This document shows positions 1 to 8,977 of a stretch of 64,000 nucleotides of DNA, one piece after another. Position 1 is the stretch's first letter, and every line of letters begins with the position of its first letter. This stretch comes from JAAFHB01 sp963675995 (GTDB lineage Bacteria; Bacteroidota; Bacteroidia; Bacteroidales; Prolixibacteraceae). Position numbers and translations under genes: made by a program. The stretch spans positions 372,001 to 436,000 of the forward strand of contig CAXXIY010000002.1 in NCBI GenBank assembly GCA_963675995.2, written 5' to 3'. The notes beneath the pieces were generated by a model. The model was given only the letters and a program-made list of their open reading frames with translations. It searched no databases and had not been told where the DNA came from.

Positions 1-27
1 TTAAGGAATGATTTCGATGAACTAAAT

Positions 28-1206
28 ATGCCAATCATTCAAATGCGGAAAATAATTCTTGGTCTATCCGGAATCTTAGCCTATTTTTTTCTCTATTACT
101 TAATGCTATTATTCAACAAGGTACTTTTAATTGAATTGTGTTCCCTAATTTCCGATCCGGCAAAAATTGTCAATTATGTCGTCTGTTTTTTAGTCGGATA
201 TCATTTTATATTTATTTTCTTAACCGGTTATCTTTATTTTTTTGACAAAGAAATAAAACATGGCATTGAATCGTTGCGCATAAAACCGGTGCACGCATAT
301 TGTTTTTTTGCAATAATTATCTGTCTTGCTTTTACTAATTTTCATCTTAGCAATGTAATATTTGAAAGATTTAATGAACATTTCCTCTATTTGACGCACT
401 ATAGAGAAACATTTGGCTATTTGAGTTATTCCTTCCCCCTGACAATTACTATTTGTTTTGTCTTGCTGTACAGAAAATATTCTTTAATTACTGTTTCCTG
501 TGAGGAACGATCCGGACATCTACCTACGGAAAGAAATAGACCAGAAGAGGATACGATTATTTATCCTTGCGTAGATCAGTTTACAGAAGAATATATCAAA
601 AATAAATTTAATTTGCTGTGGAAAAAGCTCACAATGATTGGATTGGACGAGGAGGAGGCATTGAGGGTGATTCTTATGCGTGAAGGTGTTAAATATCCAA
701 ACAAAGAAGTAATTAAAGCTGTAAGTTCCCCTGAAGGTACGATGAGTCCCCTTTTAGCAATTTTGTATGGTATATTGGTTTACTTTTTTCTCCATTTTTT
801 ACAAAATTCAATTGCCAGAATAATATTTACTGTTTTACAACATTTTAAGACTGATGCAATATCAAATATACGACATACCTGGTCATTCATAATAGTTTTC
901 CATCTTATCTTCTTTTTTTTTGCTACAAGCGTTTATCTTTTGGATATGAATACTCTTCAAAAGTTTAAACGATTAATCATTAAGCCAATTCATACAAAAT
1001 GGTTATTAATTGCAACCATTTTTTTGGCCGCACTGGAGCTGTGTTTTTTCCCAATATCCAGAAGTGCAATTGGACAGGATATAGCTCTAAAATACAAATT
1101 CGAAAACATCTTCATCATTTCTGATCACAGCCTTCCGCTTATTGCAGTTATCTGCTTTTTAATCCTTTTCAAGAAATATTTCCGAAATAATGTCCTGATA
1201 GGATGA
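28..1206 (+). CDS. two-repeat integral membrane protein, function unknown (5' end may lie outside window)
   Basis: Not a family I recognise. The protein consists of two related halves, each with about four hydrophobic segments. Residues 1-155 and 240-392 share the pattern FLTGYLYFFDKEI / FATSVYLLDMNTL, then KPVHAYCFFA / KPIHTKWLLI, then a last membrane segment ending RKYS / KKYF. A charged cytoplasmic-looking linker (about 155-235, rich in E, D, K and R) joins them. The reading frame is open to base 1 with no stop, so the start at 28 is only the first ATG and the true start could be upstream. It is separated by 140 bases from the fulvocin-like gene and may or may not belong with it. Confidence 0.6.
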   Translation: MPIIQMRKIILGLSGILAYFFLYYLMLLFNKVLLIELCSLISDPAKIVNYVVCFLVGYHFIFIFLTGYLYFFDKEIKHGIESLRIKPVHAYCFFAIIICLAFTNFHLSNVIFERFNEHFLYLTHYRETFGYLSYSFPLTITICFVLLYRKYSLITVSCEERSGHLPTERNRPEEDTIIYPCVDQFTEEYIKNKFNLLWKKLTMIGLDEEEALRVILMREGVKYPNKEVIKAVSSPEGTMSPLLAILYGILVYFFLHFLQNSIARIIFTVLQHFKTDAISNIRHTWSFIIVFHLIFFFFATSVYLLDMNTLQKFKRLIIKPIHTKWLLIATIFLAALELCFFPISRSAIGQDIALKYKFENIFIISDHSLPLIAVICFLILFKKYFRNNVLIG

Positions 1207-1346
1207 TCCTTGTTGACAATTCTAAATAGCCTACCTTAAATATCTGTTAGATTGTATTCTGCTAGATATGAATTACTTATTTCTATACTCAGTGAGTCTG
1301 GAAATAAGAAACTGAAATCTTTTACAAACTTTTAAATAAACCAACA

Positions 1347-1994
1347 ATGAAAACTATTTGTACAATTTTATTTTGTGTTCTCGTATTTTCTTCCTGCAGA
1401 CAGAATTTAATGGAATACTCTTGCGATCCGGTAATCAATGAGTATATATCAAATCATCGGTCAGAGTACACCCTGTTTACGGTTAATGACTTGGCTGCTT
1501 CAGAACCATTGCTTCAACAGGCCATTTTCAGAAGTTTTACACCTGAGAAAAAGCGGGATATTTTGCTCCAAAAAGTTAAATATCTCCTTGACAATGAAAC
1601 TTACACAGATACCGAATATGCTCATGTTGGAAAATTATTGAATCACTTACATGAAAATTATTTCAGTAAGGAGAATATTGAACTGGAAGCAAGCCTAAGA
1701 TCTAAATATGCAACAGAATGGATATCTTTTGCAAAAAATAGTCTTGGGTGGTCAGATCGGTATATTGCATTCGTAGTTTTCAGGATGTATATCAAACAAA
1801 GTCAATTTGATAACGAAATCGCAGCATTAAAATCAATTGTACGAAAAGCCTCAGCTAATTCGGAGAGTGATCCATGTGGATGTAATACCGTTGCTGATTT
1901 TTGTGTAAGTTCTATCTGTAATTCCGGTAATTGCCAATTATCAACAGGTTGTGGTTGGATGTGGTCGGAAACATGTAATGGACAATGTCGTTAA
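1347..1994 (+). CDS. fulvocin C-related lipoprotein with eight-Cys C-terminal peptide
   Basis: 215 aa. The N-terminus is a lipoprotein signal (lipobox FSSC, about residue 17). The middle (20-170) is an alpha-helical, Cys-poor region. The last 40 residues carry eight cysteines beginning DPCGCNTVADFC and ending CNGQCR. The C-x-C-x6-C opening and the overall eight-Cys, Gly/Trp-rich layout match what I recall of the myxobacterial bacteriocin fulvocin C, whose relatives are annotated in Bacteroidota as fulvocin C-related proteins. The reading is a membrane-anchored precursor with a disulfide-rich, possibly released tail. The next gene starts 10 bases before this one stops, so the two are translationally coupled. 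Toxic activity is inference only. Confidence 0.7.
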   Translation: MKTICTILFCVLVFSSCRQNLMEYSCDPVINEYISNHRSEYTLFTVNDLAASEPLLQQAIFRSFTPEKKRDILLQKVKYLLDNETYTDTEYAHVGKLLNHLHENYFSKENIELEASLRSKYATEWISFAKNSLGWSDRYIAFVVFRMYIKQSQFDNEIAALKSIVRKASANSESDPCGCNTVADFCVSSICNSGNCQLSTGCGWMWSETCNGQCR

Positions 1995-3985
1995 AAGATA
2001 TACATTATCCAGAACAGAATAGTAAATTTCCATCAGCTGGGCTATTATACACCATAATCGTTGGTGTTTCCCTGTTGTTGCTACCCTTTCAGGTGTGGCA
2101 GGGACTCTTCTTTGCTACACAGACTTCGAAAGTGTTGTTTTTAGGTTGGGGCGTAATGGTTTTTGGTACAATTGGAGGGATTTATTATTTCTTTACCGGA
2201 GGACCTGGAAAATTCACTTTTACTGTGACAGATCTGGCGCTTTTTCTGCTTTTGTCCTTTACTGTGGTTCATATTGTTTGGATTAAGCCTGTGCAACTTC
2301 ATCCGCTGTTTATACTTCAATGGCTTTCTTTGGGGATTATGTATATTATATTCAGACGAATTGAACCAAACTACCGGCTGTTACTGATGATTTTTGTAAT
2401 GCTGGCCGGAGCTGCCCAGGCCATTTATGGTAATCTGCAACTTTACGGAATTTATCCCTCATACCACAACCTTTTTAAACTTACGGGGAGCTTCTTTAAT
2501 CCCGGACCATATTCTGGTTATCTGGTCTCGATATTCCCGGTCGCAGTGGGAATATATTTCATGAGTGTCAAACATTCAATTGTTTCCAATTGTGCAGCCT
2601 CAAACCCCTTCTTCGTTTCTGTTTTTTCTTTTGTGAAAAGTGTTGCTGTTGTTTTAGAAGGGACAAATAATAAAGACATTGTCAACATTAGAAACCGTTC
2701 AAACTTAACAATCAGCGCTGCTATTATCCGTATCATCGCTATTATAACCATAATTTCGGTCTTACTTGTTCTGCCGGCAGGCTGTTCACGGGCAGCATGG
2801 CTGGCGGCGGTATTGTCTACAATTTTCTTGTTTGCCGCTAAAGGGAAAATTTCGGAACTATGGCATCAATTCGTTGGAACCAGCAGAAGAAAATGGCTGC
2901 TATATACATTGATCATAATTGCAGCATTGGCCATCACAAGTGGCCTCTATCGGATGAAAAAGAATTCGGCTGATGGACGTATGCTAATATGGAAAGTAAC
3001 TATTAATGCAATCAAAGAGCAACCACTTTTGGGACATGGTATTGAGAAGTTTAAGGTATTCTACATGGAGGGTCAGGCTGATTATTTTAAGGGTAATCCC
3101 GATTCGCCCGAAACAGTAGTTGCTGGCGACAACAACTATGCCTTTAACGAACCATTGCGAATTGCTTCCGAAACCGGGCTAATTGGGTTGGCTCTGGTGC
3201 TACTGGTAATTTGGTCTGTCTTTGGGAATGGCAAATCAGACAAACGTAAACAAGTAGACACCGATGACTTATTCCTACTTTCGCGTGCCGGCTTGTTATC
3301 TGTTTTTATTTTCGGATGCTTTTCCTACCCTGCAGAAATTGTTTCGATAATGGTGAATCTTATTCTTTATTTGGCCATCATCTCCGGAAGCCAGCAACCA
3401 ATTTTTACCATGCCGGTTAGCGCAATGCACTGGAACCTTTTTGTACGATTAATACCTGCCATGGCCTTGGTGGCTATTGCAATATTGGCAAGCAAACAAC
3501 TTGACCGAATCAACAACGACTATACCCAATGGAACGAAGCATATACCACTTACAGTATGGGCGCTTACGAAGACGCGACCGATGAGTATGAAAAGACTTA
3601 CCCGCTGTTAAAAAATAACGGTGATTACCTTATTAATTATGGAAAAGCGCTTTCGATGGCCGGAAAACACGAAAAGGCTATTGAAATATTGGAACGCAGC
3701 AAATCCTTCGTAAACAACACGATCCTTTACACTGCCTTGGGTGACAGCTACAAAGCCACTGGCCAGACGTCCAAAGCCGAAATAGCCTACATTCATGCCT
3801 GGCAGATGGTTCCTTCGCGCTTTTATCCCAAATACCTTTTAGCTAAACTCTACGATGAAACTGGACAGCACGAAAAAGCCGTGTCAACGGCGAAGGAACT
3901 ACTTATCAAGGAAGTAAAGATTAAATCGACAGCAGTAAAAGAAATTAAAGAAGAGATGAAGAAGATGATTGAAAAATACTGGTGA
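1985..3985 (+). CDS. O-antigen-ligase-like membrane protein with C-terminal TPR repeats, 3' end altered by IS
   Basis: 666 aa. Residues 20-480 hold about ten membrane segments with the large-loop motif GHGIEKFKVFYMEG typical of the Wzy_C/O-antigen ligase superfamily. Residues 510-660 are TPR-like helical repeats (GAYEDATDEYEKTYPLL, GKALSMAGKHEKAIEIL, GDSYKATGQTSKAEIAYI). A hydrophilic stretch at about 203-245 (from NCAASNPF to RNRSNLT) interrupts the membrane region and looks like an in-frame insertion. The final two codons (Tyr-Trp) and the stop lie inside the insertion sequence. Without the IS and one target copy the frame runs on for 38 codons to 5412. Such proteins recur beside small-peptide loci in Bacteroidales; substrate unknown. 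Confidence 0.8.
   Translation: MSLKDIHYPEQNSKFPSAGLLYTIIVGVSLLLLPFQVWQGLFFATQTSKVLFLGWGVMVFGTIGGIYYFFTGGPGKFTFTVTDLALFLLLSFTVVHIVWIKPVQLHPLFILQWLSLGIMYIIFRRIEPNYRLLLMIFVMLAGAAQAIYGNLQLYGIYPSYHNLFKLTGSFFNPGPYSGYLVSIFPVAVGIYFMSVKHSIVSNCAASNPFFVSVFSFVKSVAVVLEGTNNKDIVNIRNRSNLTISAAIIRIIAIITIISVLLVLPAGCSRAAWLAAVLSTIFLFAAKGKISELWHQFVGTSRRKWLLYTLIIIAALAITSGLYRMKKNSADGRMLIWKVTINAIKEQPLLGHGIEKFKVFYMEGQADYFKGNPDSPETVVAGDNNYAFNEPLRIASETGLIGLALVLLVIWSVFGNGKSDKRKQVDTDDLFLLSRAGLLSVFIFGCFSYPAEIVSIMVNLILYLAIISGSQQPIFTMPVSAMHWNLFVRLIPAMALVAIAILASKQLDRINNDYTQWNEAYTTYSMGAYEDATDEYEKTYPLLKNNGDYLINYGKALSMAGKHEKAIEILERSKSFVNNTILYTALGDSYKATGQTSKAEIAYIHAWQMVPSRFYPKYLLAKLYDETGQHEKAVSTAKELLIKEVKIKSTAVKEIKEEMKKMIEKYW
3968..3976 (+). 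repeat. target site duplication, left copy
   Basis: ATTGAAAAA directly precedes the left end of the IS and recurs exactly at 5287-5295. Nine bases fits IS4-family duplications. Confidence 0.85.
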
Positions 3986-5286
3986 TGCGTTAACTTTTAT
4001 AAAATATGCGTAATTAGCTGATATTAAAATTAATATAAGCGTTCTTTGATTTTTTGATTTGAATTGACTCGTAGTTTTGCATCTTTTAACGTGCAAAATT
4101 ATGAATTCAGGTAAGTATGTGTTCGCCCAGCTGTTACAGTTTGTCAACAAATATGAGTTTGAAAAAGGTGTCAAGCGTTATAAAGGCAACCACCGGGTAA
4201 GAGAATTAGATTGCTGGAATCAGTTTATTCAACTTTTCTTTGGCCAACTTACTTCGCTTAATTCATTAAGAGACATTTGTTTGTGTTTAAAAGCACATAA
4301 AAATAAGCTTTATCATTTAGGTATTAAGCAAAATGTTAATCAATCCACACTTTCCCGAGCAAAAGAGAAGCGGGATTGGAGAATTTTTGCTGACTTTGGA
4401 GAGTTTTTAATACAACAGGTTAGGCCTCTTTATGCTAACTCTCCGATTCCAAATATTGCGACAGATAAAGATGTATTTGCTCTTGACTCAACAACAATAT
4501 CTTTAAGTCTTAAGCTTTTTGGCTGGGCACAAGGAAAATACTCCAGAGGAGCGGTAAAAGTTCATACTTTGCTCGATTTAAGAGGAAGCATACCAACTTT
4601 TATCTTTATCACTGATGGTAAATACCATGATAGCAATATCCTTGATGTAATTGTTCCTCTGCCAGATGCTATATATCTAATGGATAAGGCCTATGTCGAT
4701 TTTGCTGCTTTAAACAAGATGCATAAAGCGGGGGCTTTTTTTGTTACCAGGGCAAAAGTGACAATAGACTATACAATCATTGAGACTAATTACAATATTG
4801 ATGAGCGAACCGGCCTAAGAAGCGATATGACAATAAAACTGAATGGTCATAAGTCAAAGCAACTATACCCAGAAACACTTCGGATTGTTGAGTACTACGA
4901 TGAAGAGAAAAAAGTACTACTCGTTTTTCTTACCAATAATATGAACGTTTCATCACTGGAAATTGCTCATTTATACCGTAATCGCTGGCAAATCGAAGTC
5001 TTCTTTAAATGGATAAAGCAAAATTTAACCATAAAAACACTTTGGGGACATTCAGAAAATGCTGTAAATATCCATATTTGGGTAGCCATCTGTACCTATC
5101 TAATTGTCGCCTACATAAAATATACACTTAAAAGCGATTTGTCCATCTACGAAACGATGCAGATATTAGGCATTTCAGCATTTGACAAAACTTCAATAAA
5201 AGAACTGCTTACCGAAATACAAGTCAATCAAGATTTCAAAGAACAATATGATTTATTTAACAACCAATTTTAACGCATCAGCAGTA
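3977..5286 (+). mobile_element. IS4-family insertion sequence, copy 1 (intact)
   Basis: A 1310-bp element with 17-bp terminal inverted repeats: left TACTGGTGATGCGTTAA, right (reverse complement) TACTGCTGATGCGTTAA, one mismatch. It is flanked by a perfect 9-bp direct repeat and encodes one intact transposase. It lies inside the last codons of the ligase/TPR gene and separates that gene from the first peptide unit. The complete target duplication and intact transposase point to a recent insertion. Copy 2 lies inverted at 23612-24930. Confidence 0.92.
4101..5273 (+). CDS. IS4-family transposase (DUF4372 plus DDE domain)
   Basis: 390 aa from the ATG at 4101; an upstream in-frame TTG adds eight residues but is less likely. 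The N-terminal part (1-75) resembles the DUF4372 helical domain. The catalytic domain follows: first Asp in FALDSTTISL, second in YLMDKAYVD, and Glu in the IS4 signature YRNRWQIEVFFKWIKQNL, which contains the Y-(2)-R-(3)-E-(6)-K spacing. All catalytic residues are present and the frame is uninterrupted, so it is probably active. Confidence 0.92.
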   Translation: MNSGKYVFAQLLQFVNKYEFEKGVKRYKGNHRVRELDCWNQFIQLFFGQLTSLNSLRDICLCLKAHKNKLYHLGIKQNVNQSTLSRAKEKRDWRIFADFGEFLIQQVRPLYANSPIPNIATDKDVFALDSTTISLSLKLFGWAQGKYSRGAVKVHTLLDLRGSIPTFIFITDGKYHDSNILDVIVPLPDAIYLMDKAYVDFAALNKMHKAGAFFVTRAKVTIDYTIIETNYNIDERTGLRSDMTIKLNGHKSKQLYPETLRIVEYYDEEKKVLLVFLTNNMNVSSLEIAHLYRNRWQIEVFFKWIKQNLTIKTLWGHSENAVNIHIWVAICTYLIVAYIKYTLKSDLSIYETMQILGISAFDKTSIKELLTEIQVNQDFKEQYDLFNNQF

Positions 5287-5295
5287 ATTGAAAAA
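5287..5295 (+). repeat. target site duplication, right copy
   Basis: ATTGAAAAA, identical to 3968-3976, immediately after the right terminal repeat of IS copy 1. Confidence 0.85.
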
Positions 5296-5306
5296 CAAGA
5301 AAATAT

Positions 5307-5420
5307 TCAAAATATATTTAACCCTAAGGGAAAGGGCAGGAAGCGCAACCAGCGAGTTGCCACCGCTTCCTGCCCGACACCTTTCCTAAGAAAAGAAAGC
5401 GAGGTGATGTAACAAAGATA
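5307..5420 (+). ncRNA. structured leader element, copy A (upstream of peptide 1)
   Basis: One of four copies of a ~110-base element, each 100-150 bases before a small peptide gene. An 11-bp outer stem pairs 5334-5344 (GGGCAGGAAGC) with 5365-5375 (GCTTCCTGCCC). A nested stem pairs GCAAC (5345-5349) with GTTGC (5356-5360) around the invariant loop CAGCGA. The 3' part GAAAGCGAGGTGATGT and ACAAAGATAA is also conserved. Strand is inferred from the gene downstream. It could be an untranslated leader RNA, a promoter-bearing repeat or a recombination site. Confidence 0.6.
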
Positions 5421-5518
5421 AAAGAATAAAATTGAAAGAGAACAATGATTCTCCGACCTGTGAAAGCATAACAGGCGAAACTTAAATTACTTATTAGTCG
5501 ATTTTTAAATAGATTATT

Positions 5519-5881
5519 ATGAAAAAAGTAAGCTTAGTATTTTGTGTTTTAGTAGTATTTACTACATTAAGTGTGAACGTTTTAATTACCACTGGTGAGT
5601 GTTTGGTTGATACAAGTTTGAACTTTACGCAGATACTTGCAACAGCACAATCTGAAAGTGGGGGCGGAAACTGGTATGAAGAGATGTCGGATGTAATTGG
5701 CAGAGGATTTAGTTGTGAATGTTATCCTATGCCGGGTGGGGGTACTGAATGCTTGGAAGAGATTTGCGATTTCAGGGTTTATACTACATGGTGCTATTCT
5801 GGCGGAAAACAGTCCTGTTATCCTGGTCAATTCGCATTAAAGTTAGGAAATTGCAGTCCTACTGGAGGTCAATGTAATTAA
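5519..5881 (+). CDS. small secreted Cys-rich peptide, NVEALA-like (peptide 1)
   Basis: 120 aa. A signal-like N-terminus (MKKVSLVFCVLVVF) is followed by a short pro-region ending ILATAQSESGGG, which corresponds in position to the NVEALA/GE segment of the Bacteroidales NVEALA peptide family. The remaining ~70 residues contain eight cysteines (CECYP, ECLEEIC, WCYSG, SCYPG, NCSP, QCN), consistent with disulfides formed after export. It starts 98 bases after leader element A and is followed by a strong hairpin and a propeller lipoprotein. Function is unknown; membership of NVEALA rests on layout rather than a profile search. Confidence 0.7.
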   Translation: MKKVSLVFCVLVVFTTLSVNVLITTGECLVDTSLNFTQILATAQSESGGGNWYEEMSDVIGRGFSCECYPMPGGGTECLEEICDFRVYTTWCYSGGKQSCYPGQFALKLGNCSPTGGQCN

Positions 5882-5902
5882 CAGAATAGAGAGTTGAGTG
5901 CT

Positions 5903-5942
5903 TTAGTATGAATCTGCTGTTTATTTAGCAGATTCATACTAA
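5903..5942 (+). terminator. 16-bp perfect hairpin after peptide 1
   Basis: TTAGTATGAATCTGCT (5903-5918), an 8-base loop, and the exact complement at 5927-5942. No U-run follows, so it may be an attenuator or 3'-end stabiliser letting the peptide be expressed above the downstream lipoprotein. Confidence 0.65.
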
Positions 5943-5988
5943 TATACTAATTGGATATAATTTATCAAGAATAACAAATTAGACAAAC

Positions 5989-7155
5989 ATGGTACGATTA
6001 ACATATGTTATTATTTTATTACTATCTATTCCTATAAGCTGCAAATATAAGAGTGGCGTAAGCAAAGATGATAGTTTATTTTTTGATACAAAAAATTGGA
6101 ATGTTGACAATGAAATATCACTAAATAATATTGAAGAAATAAAACTTCTCCCTCTTGGAACTTCTGACAGTTGTTTGATTGGAGAAGTTAATAAAGTTGT
6201 TTGTACAAAAAAATACTATTTTATCGCTGATAATATATATAGTAAGAAATTATTTATTTTTAATAAACATGGAGAATATTTGCATAGCATTGGAAAATAT
6301 GGAAGGGGTCCTGGCGAATACATATTTTTTGCAGACTTTTTGGTTGATGATGACAAAGATATAGTTTATGTATTAGACAGGGAGTTATGTAAATTAATTC
6401 TATATGATTTAAATAATGGTGGATTCATAAGAGATGTTAAATTGGATTTTCATGCAAATAATTTTGCTAAGATAACCTCAGAATTATTTGTTTTTTGGGC
6501 CAAGAGTCCAAACCAGAAAGTCAAAATGGATTCCCCTTTAATTTACTATAATGTATTAAATGGTGAAACTAAGGAATACTTAGAGTATGATGAATACGAC
6601 ACCCCAATAAGTGGAAATTACAATATTTTTAATTCTGACAAAATATTATATTCGTCTTATTTAAGAGATGTTATTTACATGATAACAAAGGATGGTGTTG
6701 TCCCTTATGTTAAATTTGATTTTGGCGATAATTTGATTCCTGGCAAGAAAATCAAAAATACTAACTCAAAGACTATTATTGAATTATTGTCAAATTATAA
6801 TTATAAATGGTCATATAATTCTACCAATTTTATTGAAAATAACGATTTTCTGACTTTTAATTTGATTGTAAAAAATAGCAGAGTAAATGTTATTTACAGT
6901 AAAAAAAGTGGTAAGTATTTGTATGGAAGATCATATGATGGTTTGTTGAAACTAATGGGAACAATGCCAAATATTGCAGTAGACGGGGGATACTTTATCT
7001 CAATTATTGATTCTCGTCTTTTAATTGCTTTAGTAAGGATTGCACGGGAGAAAAATTATGATACTACTTTAATTAAAAATTGGTCTATCATAAATAGTTT
7101 AGTCTCACAAAATTCAAATCCAATATTAGTGCTAACTAAATACAAGAATTTCTAA
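5989..7155 (+). CDS. 6-bladed beta-propeller lipoprotein (BF3164-like), unit 1
   Basis: 388 aa with lipobox SISC at about residue 18. The core has the family signature GRGPGEYIFFADFLVD at about residues 107-122, following a strand that reads KLFIFNKHGEYLHSIGKY. This is the NHL/6-bladed propeller lipoprotein family common in Bacteroidales beside NVEALA peptides. It is expected to be anchored in the outer or inner membrane facing the periplasm or cell surface. It shares only the signature region and general strand pattern with the propellers of units 2-4. A role as partner, receptor or immunity protein for its neighbouring peptide is inference. Confidence 0.8.
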   Translation: MVRLTYVIILLLSIPISCKYKSGVSKDDSLFFDTKNWNVDNEISLNNIEEIKLLPLGTSDSCLIGEVNKVVCTKKYYFIADNIYSKKLFIFNKHGEYLHSIGKYGRGPGEYIFFADFLVDDDKDIVYVLDRELCKLILYDLNNGGFIRDVKLDFHANNFAKITSELFVFWAKSPNQKVKMDSPLIYYNVLNGETKEYLEYDEYDTPISGNYNIFNSDKILYSSYLRDVIYMITKDGVVPYVKFDFGDNLIPGKKIKNTNSKTIIELLSNYNYKWSYNSTNFIENNDFLTFNLIVKNSRVNVIYSKKSGKYLYGRSYDGLLKLMGTMPNIAVDGGYFISIIDSRLLIALVRIAREKNYDTTLIKNWSIINSLVSQNSNPILVLTKYKNF

Positions 7156-7163
7156 AAGAATGA

Positions 7164-7217
7164 AATAGCCATGATAAGAATGTCACCAACCAAAGTTAGT
7201 TTTTTATCATGGCTATT
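7164..7217 (+). terminator. inverted repeat between propeller 1 and thioredoxin-like gene
   Basis: AATAGCCATGATAA (7164-7177) pairs perfectly with TTATCATGGCTATT (7204-7217) across a 26-base loop; T-rich just before the right arm rather than after it. Possibly a processing or attenuation site. Confidence 0.5.
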
Positions 7218-7249
7218 CCATTTGGCCACTAAAAACAAATTATATCCAA

Positions 7250-7852
7250 ATGAAACTTATAAAAAAAATATTTTTCTTGATAATGGCTACTATGTTATTA
7301 TTCATGACCATATCGACATATTTGCTAACAAAGCAGTTGAATGTTAGTAAAGAAATAATTGCTACTCAACAAAAAAACATTGAAGGCAACAGAAAGAAAG
7401 AGATTCTGTCATATTTAAAGCCAACTATTGATATTTTTGATTTAGAGGTATTGCTTCTAAACAAGGATACTGTTAATTTCAAATATAATAAATGTATGAA
7501 TCCTTCGCTTTTATATTACTTTTCAATCAATGACTGTAATACTTGTGTGGATGAGAATATAAATTTAATTTTGAAATGTTTTTTGGCGGATGATAGTATA
7601 AATGTTGTTTTAGCATCAAGTGAATCAAATTTTAGAGATTTGTACTTAAAACAAAGAGTCAATTATAATAGTCGCGTTAAATACGGAATTATAAAGAATA
7701 TTACGTCAATTACAACTAATTTTTTTGTTTTTGTCAATAAGAGAGGTCAGCAATCAAATGTTTATTATCCTGTAATAGGTAAATCACAAATTACTGAAGA
7801 ATATTTGCGTAGCATTAGAGAATACTGTCTTATGAAGGCACTAGTAAAATAG
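7250..7852 (+). CDS. membrane-anchored thioredoxin-like protein, unit 1
   Basis: 200 aa. One N-terminal hydrophobic anchor (FLIMATMLLFMTISTYLL), then a periplasmic domain with a CxxC in NDCNTCVDENINLIL at about residue 97. The surrounding strand/helix order (YYFSINDCNTC...FVFVNKRGQ) is that of a divergent TlpA/thioredoxin fold, although it lacks the usual Trp before the first Cys. It likely handles disulfides of the Cys-rich peptide or of the exporter. The matching proteins of units 2 and 3 keep CxxC but differ elsewhere. Confidence 0.65.
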   Translation: MKLIKKIFFLIMATMLLFMTISTYLLTKQLNVSKEIIATQQKNIEGNRKKEILSYLKPTIDIFDLEVLLLNKDTVNFKYNKCMNPSLLYYFSINDCNTCVDENINLILKCFLADDSINVVLASSESNFRDLYLKQRVNYNSRVKYGIIKNITSITTNFFVFVNKRGQQSNVYYPVIGKSQITEEYLRSIREYCLMKALVK

Positions 7853-8032
7853 TAATCTGGGAATAAATGATATTTTATAAATTAAAAATTGTCAAATCAG
7901 ACAATAAAAAATTTCCATCAAGTTATTGACGGTAAACAAATTAGGAATTTATCATTTTATGTCTCTAAACTTTTGCTTCGAATTTCCCATAAATAAATAT
8001 TGTTTAATGTATTTTAAAATGAGTATAAACCA

Positions 8033-8785
8033 CTGAAATATATCGTATTAGCACTAATAACCTTCTTGCTTTACGCCTGTGGTTCAAAAGCCACCGAAAG
8101 CAGTGCTAATGCTGAAAAACGGTAATATACAGAGCAGAAAAACCCTGTAACCGTGATGGTTTTGCAGAAAGGTCCGTTCCGGAAAGAACTTGTCAACAAC
8201 GGAAAACTGGTTGCTTTGCGAAAAACAGACTTGCAATTCCGGGTTGGGGAGCAACTGGAGAAGCTTTCATTCAAAAACGGTGAGTATGTTAAAGCCGGGC
8301 AGGTAATAGCCGGGTTAACTCCTTTTGCATTTAGTCAGCAGTTGAGTAATGCTGAAATCCAGTTAAAAAGAAACAGGATGGAAATGCAAAACCTGTTGAT
8401 TGGTCAATGCTATACGACATTGGACACTGCTTTAATTCCCCGAAAAATATATGAGGTGGCTTTTGTGAAGTCGGGGTATGCCGAAGCCTGTCAAAACTTG
8501 AGATCGGCAAAATTTAACTTCGAATCGGTGCAGCTTATTGCCCCGTTTGGAGGAGTATTGGTCAATATCGAAAAAAAACTCTACGACCGGGTCAAAGCAG
8601 GTACATCCTTTTGTACCCTTATCGACGATTCGGAATTTGAGGTGAATTTCCGGGTGGTTGAAAGCAAGATTAGTGATATCAGGTTAAATGATGAGGTGCA
8701 GTTAATTCCCTTCCCAAGCCAAGCCGGAAGATTTGCCGGGGCCGTATTTCAGAAATCAACCCGGTCCTTGACGAAAATGGGATGA
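8033..8785 (+). pseudogene. HlyD-type adaptor remnant, unit 1 (start lost, nonsense, frameshift, 3' truncation)
   Basis: Homologous to the intact adaptor at 15262-16329. The expected ATG reads CTG (8033). The lipobox region LLYACGSKATES is present. A nonsense codon TAA at 8123-8125 replaces the CAA of the other copies. The region encoding FRVGEQLEKLSFKNGEYVKAG up to the barrel is preserved. A net frame shift near 8722-8730 (extra bases before the KIC segment) then ends the frame as STRSLTKMG. In the other frame the intact sequence RISEINPVLDENGMI is still readable, proving a frameshift. The last third of the gene is absent. Confidence 0.88.
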
Positions 8786-8977
8786 TTTTAAATTAATACA
8801 TATCGAAGCTACGTATATATAATTATATGCAATTATTTTTGTTTGCTGAATTGTTTGAATACTCAAAATATATTTAACCCTAAGGGAAAGGGCAGGAAGC
8901 ACAACCAGCGAGTTGAAACCGCTTCCTGCCCGGCACCTTTCCTAAAAAAGAAAGCGAGGTGATGTGACAAAGATAAA
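8132..8977 (+). repeat. 846-bp direct repeat, copy 1
   Basis: Almost identical to 11454-12299 at a constant offset of 3322; I see only two substitutions by eye (near 8408 and 8529). It covers most of the adaptor remnant, the 80-base spacer and leader element B. Identity stops abruptly in the AAGATAAA after the element. Confidence 0.9.

Noticed and set aside
5307..5412. Reading the leader element as a conserved peptide (NPKGKGRK-type)
   Set aside because: The frame shifts between copies near its end and changes in the stems are compensatory, which fits RNA or DNA structure better than protein.
5582..5830. Long minus-strand frame opposite peptide 1
   Set aside because: Shadow of the Cys-rich gene; no independent start context or homology.
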